Shown here in pieces: positions 41,813 through 50,603 of a stretch of DNA of 64,000 nt (position 1 is the first letter of the stretch; every line of letters begins with the position of its first letter). Location: assembly GCA_016793465.1 (NCBI GenBank), contig JAEUJW010000079.1:155532-219531 (forward strand), given 5' to 3'. A program made the translations under genes and the position numbers. The notes beneath the pieces were generated by a model that ran no database searches, was not told the DNA's origin, and worked only from the letters and a program-made list of their open reading frames with translations. This DNA is from Myxococcales bacterium (GTDB lineage Bacteria; Myxococcota; Polyangia; Nannocystales; Nannocystaceae).

Positions 41813-43285
41813 TCACTCGAACAGGCGCACGAGCAGGGCGTCGAGCAGGGCGCGCAGGCCGCCGGGCGCGGCGATGTCGAAGCTGGCGTCGCCGAGCTGC
41901 CAGTGGCGGTCGCCGACGCGGACCCACTGGGCCGCGTGGCGCCCGCTCGCGGCCGCGGGGCCGCGCTGCTCGTGGCCGGGCGGCGGGTTGCGCGGGTCGG
42001 GGCCGTGGGCGGCGAACACCACGAGGCCGCGGGCGGACAGCTCGGACCAGTCGGTGAGCGCGGCGGTGGTGACGCGGCGGTGGGCGATGTCGTCGGCGAG
42101 GGTGAGGGCGACGAGGCGCTCCTCCTCCTCGGCGACCTCGCGGTCGGCCGCGTTGTGGAGGCGCCAGCGCAGGTGGACCTCGGCGCCGTTGGGGCCGAAC
42201 ACCTGCAGCATGTCGGACTGCAGGCGCAGGGCGGCGGCGTCGACGAGCACGAGGGTCTGGGCCTCGAGCTCGGGGTGCTTGTGGCGCTGCTCGGCGGGGG
42301 CGTCGAGCACGAGGGTGAGGCGGCGGTGCTGGTCGTAGAGCGGGGACTCGTCGCGCGTGTAGTAGAGCAGCTCGCCCTGGGCGAAGCGGACGTCGAACAG
42401 GTCGATGCCGCCGAGCATGTCGGCGGCCTCGCGCACGTAGGCGACCTCGGTGCGCACGAGGTTCTCGAAGCGGCCCTGCGTCGAGAGGGCGTCGAAGCCG
42501 CCCATGGGGTAGTGGCTGGCGTCGTCGTCGTCGACGGCGACCTGCTGGGCGCGCCGCTTGACGCGCATGGCGACGCCGGGCGGCACGCCGCCGATCGCCG
42601 CGGCGACGGCGTGGATCTCCCGCAGCGCCAGGCGGGTCGACTCGCTGGGGAGGTCGGCGAGGTGGGCGAGCTCCCACAGGTCCTGGGCGGAGAACAGGCG
42701 GGCCTCGCCGCGGCAGGCGAGGATCGCGGCGCGCTGCAGGGCGGCCCAGTCGCGCCACGCGGGGTCGACTGGCGCGGCGTCCCAGGCGCCGAAGCGGGCC
42801 GGCCAGGCGCGGGCCATGGCCAGGGCGGCCGGCATGACCCCGCGCAGGATCGCCGGGTTGCCGGCCACGCCGTCGGCCGCGCGGGCGGCTGTCCCGAGGG
42901 CCAGGCCGATCGCGTGGGCGATCGCGCGGGGGCGCAGGTCGTCGTGCAGGCCGGAGATGGCGACGTGGGCGTCGAGCAGGCTGGGGTCGAGGATCCAGCG
43001 CCCGAGCACGCGGTCCTCGTAGTCGAGGCGCGGGTCGCGTTCGTCGTCGGGCCAGGCCGCGAGGTCGCGGCTCGAGGCGAACGGGAAGCCGCGGCCGTCG
43101 GCGAGCAGCATGCCGAGGTCGTGCACGAGGTCGAGCGGCAGCGCGTCGAAGCCCTGCTCCCACAGCGCGCGCAGCCAGCCGAGCGCCTGCGGGACCGACT
43201 CGGCGAGCGGGCCGCCGTAGCCGCTGACGTAGACCCAGGCGCGCAGCGCCGGCAGCAGGTCGTCCTTGCCGAGGCGCCGCGACAT
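41813..43285 (-). CDS. FtsH/MoxR-cluster protein, possible degenerate vWA partner
   Basis: The protein has 490 residues; ATG 43285 is 4 bp after the MoxR stop. The N-terminal 250 residues are helical (WVYVSGYGGPLAESVPQALG, LDLVHDLGMLL). The C-terminal half is alpha/beta: DLFDVRFAQGELLYYTRD, RRLTLVLDAPAEQR, ETQTLVLVD-like strands and DWSELSARGLVVFAAHGPD. The order of strands and helices and the place beside MoxR suggest a von Willebrand A-like domain, the usual MoxR partner. However, no DxSxS metal motif is present, so this is inference from context. Structure comparison would decide. Confidence 0.6.
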   Translation of the reverse strand: MSRRLGKDDLLPALRAWVYVSGYGGPLAESVPQALGWLRALWEQGFDALPLDLVHDLGMLLADGRGFPFASSRDLAAWPDDERDPRLDYEDRVLGRWILDPSLLDAHVAISGLHDDLRPRAIAHAIGLALGTAARAADGVAGNPAILRGVMPAALAMARAWPARFGAWDAAPVDPAWRDWAALQRAAILACRGEARLFSAQDLWELAHLADLPSESTRLALREIHAVAAAIGGVPPGVAMRVKRRAQQVAVDDDDASHYPMGGFDALSTQGRFENLVRTEVAYVREAADMLGGIDLFDVRFAQGELLYYTRDESPLYDQHRRLTLVLDAPAEQRHKHPELEAQTLVLVDAAALRLQSDMLQVFGPNGAEVHLRWRLHNAADREVAEEEERLVALTLADDIAHRRVTTAALTDWSELSARGLVVFAAHGPDPRNPPPGHEQRGPAAASGRHAAQWVRVGDRHWQLGDASFDIAAPGGLRALLDALLVRLFE

Positions 43286-43289
43286 GTCG

Positions 43290-44282
43290 TCAACCGCCGC
43301 TGCCGAGGCCGAGGAGGGCGCGCACCTTGTTGGCGACGACCGGGAGCTCGTCGCGGCGGTTGCCGACGTAGGCGAGCAGGTTCAGGTCGGAGGTCTGGAC
43401 CGCGCCGCCGTGGTTGAGGAAGGCCTGGGTGCGGATGACCTTGTAGAGCTTCACGAGCTTGCGGTCGGACACCATGACCTTGTCCTCGGTCTCGAGCGCG
43501 CGGACGATGCGGCGCATCTCGGCGAACACGGGGCGGGGGAACCACGTCTCGCGGTCGCGGCCGCGCTCGCGCGAGGCGCCGAACATCAGGTCCATGAAGC
43601 GCTTGAACTTCAGGAAGTCGTCGAGGCTGGCGTGGCCGCGGGCCCACGGCTTGTGGCCGCTGGCCTTGTAGGCCTCGTTCATGACGCCGGCGTCGATCAG
43701 CTCGGCGAAGTGGCGGTCCTTCACCGGCTTGGTCTCGATCTTCAGGATGAAGCGGTCGGCCATCGCGTCGAGCTCGCTCTGGTCGGGGATGTCGTTGGTG
43801 GCGGCGAACAGCATCACCATCTTCACCGGGGTCGGCTGGCCGTCCTGATAGAACTTCCGCTCGTTCAGGATGGTCAGCAGGGTGTTGAGGATGGCGCTGT
43901 TGCTCTTAAAAATCTCGTCGAGGAAGGCGACGCGGCAGTCGGGCAGCATGCCGCGGGTGCGGCGGAGGTAGCGGCCCTCCTTCAGCACGGCGATGTCGAT
44001 CGGGCCGAGGATCTCGCTCGGCTCGGTGAACTTGGTCAGCATGTACTCGAAGTAGTCGCCCTCGCCGAGGCCGAGCGACTCGGTGAGCTTGACGACCAGG
44101 TCGCTCTTGGCGGTCCCGGGCGGGCCGACGAGCAGCAGCGGCTCCTGGGCGACGGCGCACAGGATCGCCAGCTCGACCTCGTCGTCGCGGGCGACGAAGT
44201 ACTCCTGCAGGGCGCGGCGGTGCTGCTGGATCCGCAGGCGGATGTCGTCGATCTCGGGCTCTAGCTGGTCGAGCGTCCACAT
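43290..44282 (-). CDS. MoxR/RavA-family AAA+ ATPase
   Basis: The protein has 330 residues. Walker A is GPPGTAKS (53-60), with the Ala-Lys typical of the MoxR branch. Walker B is VAFLDEIFK (Asp122-Glu123). The insert helices and sensor phrases TKFTEPSEILGPID, LLTILNERKFYQDG and LFAATNDIP follow in family order. MoxR proteins are ring ATPases that remodel or load metal-dependent partners bearing vWA domains. It lies 15 bp after the 1123-aa gene and 4 bp before the 490-aa gene, so it is part of one operon with the FtsH-like protease. Confidence 0.95.
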   Translation of the reverse strand: MWTLDQLEPEIDDIRLRIQQHRRALQEYFVARDDEVELAILCAVAQEPLLLVGPPGTAKSDLVVKLTESLGLGEGDYFEYMLTKFTEPSEILGPIDIAVLKEGRYLRRTRGMLPDCRVAFLDEIFKSNSAILNTLLTILNERKFYQDGQPTPVKMVMLFAATNDIPDQSELDAMADRFILKIETKPVKDRHFAELIDAGVMNEAYKASGHKPWARGHASLDDFLKFKRFMDLMFGASRERGRDRETWFPRPVFAEMRRIVRALETEDKVMVSDRKLVKLYKVIRTQAFLNHGGAVQTSDLNLLAYVGNRRDELPVVANKVRALLGLGSGG

Positions 44283-44297
44283 GGTCTTGGTCCCGTG

Positions 44298-47200
44298 TTA
44301 GGCCCGGAGGGCCGTGAGCACGTCGGTCTGGATGCGGCGGCGCAGGGCGTGCTCCTCCTGGTCGAGGAAGCCCTGGATGCGGTCGGAGTGGCGGGTGTGG
44401 CTGTCGGCGAGGCTGTCGACGATCGCCTCGAGCATGAGGATCCGGTGGGTGTCGTAGTACTTGCCGGTGGTGAAGGTGTCGCGGAACAGCGGGAGCGCGG
44501 CCATGAACTTTCGGAAGCGCTCGACGCGGGCGACGTTGGGCCAGTGACGCAGCGCGCCGGCCACGGCGAGGCCGACCTGGGCGCGGGTCACGTAGTCGAG
44601 GTTGCCCGCGAGCAGCTGGCCGATCACGCGGTCGACGAGCGCGTCGGCGGTCCGCTCCTCGCCGATCTGCACGAAGCCCTTGGCGACGGTGGCCAGCAGC
44701 TGGCAGCGGTCGCTGACGGTGTGCGGGTGCACGCCGGACAGGGCCTCCAGCAGGCCGCGGGCGGGGTCGAGGCCGCCGAAGCGGCGCAGGGCCACGAAGC
44801 CGCGCTCGACGGCGCGGGTCAGCTCGCGCACGCTGCCGAGCTGCGGGTTGCGGGCGATGTCGACGAGCGCGTCGAGCAGGCGGCCGAGCATGGCCGAGTC
44901 GCCGAGGCAGGCGGCGCCGTGGATGCAGGTGCCGACGGCCTCGGCGCGGTGGCTGGGGATGTGGATGTTCGCCAGGTTGGGCTCGGCGTTGTGCAGCACG
45001 CTGGCGACCAGCGCGTCGCTGCCGCTGGCGAGCGCGCGGCGCAGGCACACGTCGACGGCCTCGGCGATGATGAAGTCGAAGTTGCCGGCGCCGGGGGCCA
45101 TCTCGCGGGCGAGGTGCTCGCCGATGGCCTCGACCTCGAGGTGGGCGGGCAGCTTGAAGCGGGTGGGGCGGCCGACGAGCGGCTCGTCCTGCTCGCTGCG
45201 CAGCCACATCGAGCGCTTCTGCAGCCAGGCGACGGCGCGCTGGAGGCCGGGCTCGCGCACGGCGTCGACGATCTTCTGGGCGTCGGCGGCCCAGGCCTCG
45301 GGCGAGCTGCCGGCTGTCTCATGGGCCAGGCGCGCCAGGTACAGGCGGAACAGCGCGCGGTTGGGGACCTCGTGCACGTCCATCTCGCGGTCGAGCGGGG
45401 CGACGAGCTCCTGCGCGTGCGCGCGGGCGCCGAGGCGGGCGAAGCCGACGGCGAAGGTGAGGCGGGTGTAGGCGGCCAGCACGTCGATGTCGGGCAGGCC
45501 GGCGGCGAGCACGTCGTGCCACAGCGCCTCGAGGGCGACGAGCTGGCCCTGCTGCAGGCGGTCGCCGCGGGGCAGGCCGGGCTCGTGGGCGTCGTCGCCC
45601 TCGCGGGCGAGGGCCTGACGCACGAAGCGCGGGAGGTCGTGGAGCTCGCTGAGGCCGCGCTCGTTGATCCCGCCGACGATCGACTCCTTGGCGCGGGTGA
45701 GGCCGAGGCGGTCGCGGGCGTGGTGGTACCAGGCCGACAGCACGACCCACGCGAGCCGCCGCGAGACCGGCAGGCGCGGGTCGGCGAACAGCGGCAGCGC
45801 GAGCTGCATGACCTCGTCGTGCGGCGGGCGCCCGGCGGCCAGGCGGGCGACCACGAGGGCGCCGAGGCGGGCGGAGTCGGCGGGGGTGCGGCGGTCGCTG
45901 ACCACCAGCTCGGCGATGGTGTCGTCGCTGGCTGTCTCCGGGGACAGGTCGTCGACGGACGCCAGGGCGGCGGCCACGTCGACGTCGTAGGGCGGGCCGG
46001 CGTGCAGCAGCGCCGACTCGTAGCAGGCGGCGGCCTCGTCGGGGTCGCCGAGCCGCTGTTTAATCGCGGCGAGCTCTTGCCAGGGGCCGGGGTCGTCGAC
46101 GCCGCCGCCGACGAGGCCGCGCTCGAGCTCGCGGGCGCGCTCGCGGAGGGCGGCGAGGCGGGCGGCGAGGTCCGCGTCGACGCCGGCGGCGGCCTCGGGC
46201 TCGGCGGCGGCGGCGGGGACCGGGGCGGCGGGGTGGCGCCTGTGCGTCGGGGTCTGCCGCGACTCGCGCGGGGGCGGGCGCTCGAGGGCGGCGCGCGGGA
46301 GCTCGGGCCAGTCGATGGTCACGTCGGGGAACTCGAACACGCTGCGCTCGAGCAGGCGGTCGAGCTCGAGGCGGCGGTCGGTGGCGACGTAGTCGATCCA
46401 GCGCTGCAGCGGCGTCTCCTCGACCGAGGTGACGGTGACGATGCGCGGGCCGTCGCGGTCCTCGGTGATGACGACGGTGTGCGCGCGGTCGAGGCCGAGC
46501 AGGCGCCGCAGGTCGTCGCGGCGCAGCAGCGGGACCAGGCGGCGGCCCGCGGGGATGTAGAGGTTGTCGGCCCCGGCGACGCCGGTGTAACCCGGGACGA
46601 GCAGGGTCTCGCTGACGCGGGCGGCCATGCGGGCGGCGCCGGGGCGCACGCGCTCGCGCAGCAGGTAGAGCGCGCCGCCCTGGCCGGTGCGCAGGGCGTC
46701 GGGGTCGGCGAGGCGGGCGACGGTGAGGCGGCCGAGCTCGTCGGCGGTGCAGGCCTCGATGAGGGGCTCGAGGTCGAGGAGCTGGTCGGGGGTGAGCAGC
46801 CAGAGGTCGGCGTCGGTGACCGGGCCGGGCGCCAGGCGGATGCGGATCTCGAAGCGGAGGTCGGTGTCGCTGGGGACGAGGTCGACGTACGGCGCGGTGA
46901 ACACGGGGGTGAGCGCGTCGTAGATGCTGCGCGTGCGCCACTCGCCGGGCAGGCGCAGCCAGGCGCCGTGGCGATCGACGAGCGCGGTGTGGCCGATCTT
47001 GGCGAGGGCGGCGGCGGCCGGGCCGGCGAGCGGGTGCTCGTACGACCACGCGACCCACAGCGGCGTGGCGGCGTGGCGGGCGTAGACCGCGGCGCCGGCG
47101 GCCTCGTCGTCGCGGGCGGTCATCAGCAGGTAGATCGGCGGGTGCTTGACGCGCACCGCGAAGCGCTCGCGGGCGCCGTCGGGCCCGGACGATCGCGCGG

Positions 47201-47669
47201 TCGGATCGGTGAAGCTGCAGACCTGGACGTCGCCGCGCTCGAGCAGCAAGAGGCGCTCGAGCAGCACGCGGGCGGCGCTCGACTCGGCGGGCAGCACGAA
47301 CAGGGCCTCGTCGACGAGCGGCTCGCCGGGCAGGCGACGCGGGCGCAGGGCCTCGATCATGTGGGCGGCCTCGCGGCGCAGCGGGGCCGTCCAGCGCTGC
47401 GCGGGGCGGTCGTCGCCGACCGGCGTGAGCGCGAGCGCGTCTGTCCCTTCGGACAGGGCCACGACCTCGAGGCCGCGGCGGGCCAGGCGGAGCGCGCGCG
47501 CGAGGTCGATGCCGGCCGAGCACAGCACGCTGCCGGGGCCGTTCGCGTCCTGTACGCAAGACCATGGCCCTTCGACCAGGTCGGGCGCGGCCTCGACGAG
47601 GACCGCGAGGGCGGCGGCGTCGGCGGGGTCGCCGGCGAGCGGGAGGCCGAATGTCACGCTGCTGCTCAC
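44298..47669 (-). CDS. Large cluster-specific scaffold protein, 1123 aa
   Basis: ATG 47669 overlaps the preceding 88-aa gene stop (ATGA). The protein has no signal or membrane span. Residues 1-480 are mixed alpha/beta (GLPLAGDPADAAALAVLVEA at the start; LEPLIEACTADELGRLTVARL and DNLYIPAGRRLVPLLRRDDLRRLLG further on). A Pro/Ala-rich linker lies near 480-510. The rest is almost all helical with one TPR-like unit (LGDPDEAAACYESALLHAG) and HEAT-like repeats to the end (RIQGFLDQEEHALRRRI). No catalytic motif was recognised. By position it should be the large non-enzymatic 'X' component of an FtsH/MoxR ternary system. Two CTGTCC-type hairpins lie inside the gene (45932, 47441). Confidence 0.75.
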   Translation of the reverse strand: MSSSVTFGLPLAGDPADAAALAVLVEAAPDLVEGPWSCVQDANGPGSVLCSAGIDLARALRLARRGLEVVALSEGTDALALTPVGDDRPAQRWTAPLRREAAHMIEALRPRRLPGEPLVDEALFVLPAESSAARVLLERLLLLERGDVQVCSFTDPTARSSGPDGARERFAVRVKHPPIYLLMTARDDEAAGAAVYARHAATPLWVAWSYEHPLAGPAAAALAKIGHTALVDRHGAWLRLPGEWRTRSIYDALTPVFTAPYVDLVPSDTDLRFEIRIRLAPGPVTDADLWLLTPDQLLDLEPLIEACTADELGRLTVARLADPDALRTGQGGALYLLRERVRPGAARMAARVSETLLVPGYTGVAGADNLYIPAGRRLVPLLRRDDLRRLLGLDRAHTVVITEDRDGPRIVTVTSVEETPLQRWIDYVATDRRLELDRLLERSVFEFPDVTIDWPELPRAALERPPPRESRQTPTHRRHPAAPVPAAAAEPEAAAGVDADLAARLAALRERARELERGLVGGGVDDPGPWQELAAIKQRLGDPDEAAACYESALLHAGPPYDVDVAAALASVDDLSPETASDDTIAELVVSDRRTPADSARLGALVVARLAAGRPPHDEVMQLALPLFADPRLPVSRRLAWVVLSAWYHHARDRLGLTRAKESIVGGINERGLSELHDLPRFVRQALAREGDDAHEPGLPRGDRLQQGQLVALEALWHDVLAAGLPDIDVLAAYTRLTFAVGFARLGARAHAQELVAPLDREMDVHEVPNRALFRLYLARLAHETAGSSPEAWAADAQKIVDAVREPGLQRAVAWLQKRSMWLRSEQDEPLVGRPTRFKLPAHLEVEAIGEHLAREMAPGAGNFDFIIAEAVDVCLRRALASGSDALVASVLHNAEPNLANIHIPSHRAEAVGTCIHGAACLGDSAMLGRLLDALVDIARNPQLGSVRELTRAVERGFVALRRFGGLDPARGLLEALSGVHPHTVSDRCQLLATVAKGFVQIGEERTADALVDRVIGQLLAGNLDYVTRAQVGLAVAGALRHWPNVARVERFRKFMAALPLFRDTFTTGKYYDTHRILMLEAIVDSLADSHTRHSDRIQGFLDQEEHALRRRIQTDVLTALRA
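47441..47456. repeat. CTGTCC-CTTC-GGACAG hairpin inside the 1123-aa gene
   Basis: Perfect 6-bp arms surround a 4-base loop. A near-perfect relative, CTGTCTCCGGGGACAG, lies at 45932-45947 in the same gene. Both use an ACA threonine codon, which is rare here. Confidence 0.5.
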
Positions 47670-47932
47670 CCGCGGTTACGCTCGGCGACGGGGGTCGATG
47701 CGGCCTCCTGCTCGGCGGCGGCGCCGGCCCTGGGGGCGTGTTCGACGACGACGCGGTCGACGGAGCCGCCGACGAGCTCGCCGAGCGGGCGACCGAGCAG
47801 GGCCTCGGCCCAGGCGCGGTGGCCACGCTCGTGCTCGTGCGGGAGCGCGTCGGACTCGGACTCGTAGTGGATGACGAGCTCGCGCTCGCCGGTGCGAGGG
47901 TTGTGGCGCAGGCGGATGGTGACTTCAGCCAT
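47666..47932 (-). CDS. Small cluster protein, 88 aa
   Basis: The start codon overlaps the end of the FtsH-like gene by 8 bp, and the stop overlaps the start of the 1123-aa gene (ATGA), so it is translationally coupled on both sides. It begins with beta-strand phrases VTIRLRHNPRTGERELVIHYES, then a charged segment ALPHEHERGHRAWAEALLG and a hydrophobic strand SVDRVVVEH, ending in a low-complexity tail. I recall similar short proteins in FtsH ternary systems but cannot verify the family name. HEHERGH contains several histidines but is not a clear zinc motif. Coupling suggests fixed stoichiometry with the protease. Confidence 0.75.
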   Translation of the reverse strand: MAEVTIRLRHNPRTGERELVIHYESESDALPHEHERGHRAWAEALLGRPLGELVGGSVDRVVVEHAPRAGAAAEQEAASTPVAERNRG

Positions 47933-50048
47933 CGGTGGGAGCTCCGGGCGTGGGGGCCTTGGCGAGGGATTGCAGCTCGACGCGGTCGAGCACCTTGCGC
48001 ACGAGCAGGGTCTCGGCGAGCGCGGTGAGCATGGCGCGGTGCTCCGTGAGCAGGGCCTGGGCGCGCTGGAGCTCGGCGTCGAGGATGCCGGCGACCTCGG
48101 CGTCGATGCGCTGGCGGCGGTGCTCGGACACCGAGTGGTCGTGCCCGCGGGGCTCCTCGAGCACGACGGTGATGCCGGTGCCCATGCCGTACTCCTCGAC
48201 CATGGCGCGGGCGATGCGGTTGGCCTGCTGCAGGTCGGTGTGCGCGCCGATCGAGACGTCGCCGAAGGTCAGGCGCTCGCTGACGTAGCCGCCGAGGCCG
48301 ACGCAGATGTCGGCGCGCATGTCGGCGGTGGTGACGGCGTAGGGGCGGGCCCGGGCGGCGCGCAGCACGTAGCCGAGGGCGCCCTCCATGTCGGCGGCGA
48401 TGCTGATGCGCTCGGGCGGGGTGGCGTGCTCGACGAGCATGGCGAGCAGGGCGTGGCCGGCCTCGTGGAAGGCGACCACGCGCTCCTCGGCGGGGCTGAG
48501 GATCACCGCGGCCCGGGTCTTGCGCTGGAGGGCGCGGTCGATGTCTTCGCTATTAAAATTGGTGACGCCGGTGCGGATGGCCTGGCGCTTCAGGGCGCGG
48601 CACACCGCGTAGATGTGGTCGCCGGTGAACGGCAGGCCGCGCTCGCGCTCGGCGAGGCCGTCGGTGCGGCGCACGAGGTGCTCGCAGAGCGCGGGCGAGA
48701 GGCCGAGCTCGAGCTTGCGATTGTAAATTTCGACGATCTCCCGGCGGTCCTGCACGTTGGGCGCGGGGATCTCTATTAAAAATTCGAACCGGCCGGGGCG
48801 GAGCAGGGCGCCGTCGAGGCTCGAGAGGAAGTTGGTGGTGCCGACCACGAAGATGCTCTCGCTGCCGCGGAAGCCGTCCATCTCGGTGAGCAGCTGGTTG
48901 ACCATCGAGTGCTCGACGCCCGAGCCCTCGTAGGTGCCGCGCGCGTGGGCGAAGGCGTCGATCTCGTCGAACACGATGACGGCGGGGGCGCTGCGGCGGG
49001 CCTGGCGGAACACCCGGCGCAGGTTCTCCTCGCTCTCGCCGACCCACTTCGACTTGAGCTCGGGGCCGGACACGATGACCACGGTGGCGTCCATCGCCGT
49101 CGCCATGGCCTTGGCGAAGTACGTCTTGCCGGTGCCGGGCGGGCCGTAAAAGATGATGCCGCGCGGGAGCAGAGACTCGAGCGCCTGGATGTCCGACTCG
49201 CTGGCGAGCGCGTCCTTGCGGACGAGCAGGTCCAGCAGCTCCTCGCGCAGGCGCTGCTTGACCTCGGGGTACCCGCCGATGTCTTTAATTAGATCGACGT
49301 TGGGGAGCTCGACGTCCTCGCTGACGGTCTGGCGGCGCAGCTCGCGGTAGACCACGGCGGCCTGCGAGCGGCCGGGCATGGCCTCGCGGCGCAGGCCGAC
49401 CGCCGCGAGCAGCCGGCGCAGGCGCACGGGGTTGAGGCCGCTGACGTATTTATAGAGGGCGAACGGGTCGAACTGCTCGGAGTCGAGGGCCCTGGCCTCG
49501 CGCTGGGTCGTCAGTTTAATTAATGATTCGCGGGGGACGCCGACGATCTCGCGGCGGACGGCGAACACGCCCTCGATCACTTTTGGTAAGGGGAAGCTGG
49601 GGTCGCGGAAGCCGAGGATCACGGCCTCGGGGTTCTCGTACAGCAGCGGGATGGCCTCGCGGGCCTCCATCGTCAGGCTGGTGTGCGTCGTGGTCAAAAC
49701 GTCGAGGTGGAGGAGCACGATGATCGTGCGCTCGACGCTGCCGCGGATCGCCGCGGTCAGCTGGTGGAGCATGCGGCTCATGTTGGTGCGGCCGTCGTCC
49801 TCCTCGCCGCGCGGGCGGCCGTCGATGACGATAATTTGTGGGGCCTTGCCGGCGCCGGCGCGGCGCAGGCGGCCGCGCACGGCCAGGTAGATGTGCAGCG
49901 CGAGCTCCTTGTCGCACTCGACGAGCACGCTCATGCCGCGGCGCAGGCGCTCCTCGACGAAGGTGACGTCGCTCGCGCAGGCGGCCTCGACGGCGTCCTC
50001 GACCCTGACGTCGACGGGGAGCTGGGAGATCGGCGTGGTGCGCTTCAC
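47925..50048 (-). CDS. FtsH-like AAA+ zinc protease, soluble, with degenerate N-terminal module
   Basis: GTG 50048 overlaps the previous stop (GTGA); the protein has 707 residues. Residues 1-240 form an AAA-like module without Walker A but with strands QIIVIDGRPR and TIIVLLHLDV. Residues 250-500 form an active AAA+ domain: Walker A GPPGTGKT (302-309), Walker B VIVFDEID (357-364) and LLRPGRFE arginines. The peptidase domain has HEAGH (His528, Glu529, His532), with Asp605 in GAHTDLQQA as third ligand, exactly as in FtsH. There are no transmembrane helices, unlike housekeeping FtsH. It is therefore probably a cytosolic ATP-driven protease dedicated to this cluster. AT-only patches occur repeatedly (48550, 48720, 48772, 49282, 49513). 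Confidence 0.92.
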   Translation of the reverse strand: MKRTTPISQLPVDVRVEDAVEAACASDVTFVEERLRRGMSVLVECDKELALHIYLAVRGRLRRAGAGKAPQIIVIDGRPRGEEDDGRTNMSRMLHQLTAAIRGSVERTIIVLLHLDVLTTTHTSLTMEAREAIPLLYENPEAVILGFRDPSFPLPKVIEGVFAVRREIVGVPRESLIKLTTQREARALDSEQFDPFALYKYVSGLNPVRLRRLLAAVGLRREAMPGRSQAAVVYRELRRQTVSEDVELPNVDLIKDIGGYPEVKQRLREELLDLLVRKDALASESDIQALESLLPRGIIFYGPPGTGKTYFAKAMATAMDATVVIVSGPELKSKWVGESEENLRRVFRQARRSAPAVIVFDEIDAFAHARGTYEGSGVEHSMVNQLLTEMDGFRGSESIFVVGTTNFLSSLDGALLRPGRFEFLIEIPAPNVQDRREIVEIYNRKLELGLSPALCEHLVRRTDGLAERERGLPFTGDHIYAVCRALKRQAIRTGVTNFNSEDIDRALQRKTRAAVILSPAEERVVAFHEAGHALLAMLVEHATPPERISIAADMEGALGYVLRAARARPYAVTTADMRADICVGLGGYVSERLTFGDVSIGAHTDLQQANRIARAMVEEYGMGTGITVVLEEPRGHDHSVSEHRRQRIDAEVAGILDAELQRAQALLTEHRAMLTALAETLLVRKVLDRVELQSLAKAPTPGAPTDG

Positions 50049-50584
50049 GGGACGCGGACCTTGATCGTCAGCTCGAGCTCGCCGTCGGCGCCGCGGCTCT
50101 CCTGCATGCCCTCGATCTCCCCGAGGCTGGCGGCCTTCTTCTTCAGGGCCTCGACGTAGACCTTTTGTAGCGCGGTCTGGACCTCGGCGCGCACGTCGGC
50201 CTCGGCGGCGATGACCTTCTGCGACAGCTCTCTTGCGAGGGCCTTCGAAGCGTCTGCCCTGGCCTGCTCGAGGCGGGCGTTGGCCTGGGCGTCGTCGCTG
50301 CCGCGGGCGCTCACGTCGCGCTTCAGGGCCACGCGCACGGTGATCGTGCGGCCGTCGGGGGCGAGCTCGGCGACGACCTCGCCTAGCTTGCGGGTCAGCG
50401 CGCCGCTGTCGCCGACGGCCCAGCCGGCCTCGCGCAGGCGGGCGCGCAGCAGATCGAGCATCTCGGCCTCGGGCAGGATGTCGAGCAGGCCGACGTCCAT
50501 GGCGACGGCGTCGGTGCCCTCGACCGAGGTGCTGACGTTGCGCCACACGGGGGCGGGGTAGGCGATGCGGTAGCCACGGCTCAT
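50045..50584 (-). CDS. Cluster protein of 179 aa upstream of FtsH-like protease
   Basis: ATG 50584 lies 19 bp after the preceding stop. It starts MSRGYRIAYPAPVWRNVS, has a hydrophobic alpha/beta part (VGLLDILPEAEMLDLLRARL, ITVRVALKRD), then a long charged helix likely to form a coiled coil (about 95-150), and ends with a strand LELTIKVRVP. It is translationally coupled to the protease by GTGA. No enzyme motif is visible. It may be a substrate or adaptor subunit of the FtsH-like ring; this is inference from context. Confidence 0.75.
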   Translation of the reverse strand: MSRGYRIAYPAPVWRNVSTSVEGTDAVAMDVGLLDILPEAEMLDLLRARLREAGWAVGDSGALTRKLGEVVAELAPDGRTITVRVALKRDVSARGSDDAQANARLEQARADASKALARELSQKVIAAEADVRAEVQTALQKVYVEALKKKAASLGEIEGMQESRGADGELELTIKVRVP

Positions 50585-50603
50585 GCGGACCTCGAGAGGG
50601 GGC

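Noticed and set aside
44295..47867. 1190-codon plus-strand frame opposite the 1123-aa cluster protein
   Set aside because: It is a Gly/Ala/Val-rich low-complexity shadow. The minus frame fits the operon with ATGA overlap and has normal amino acid composition.
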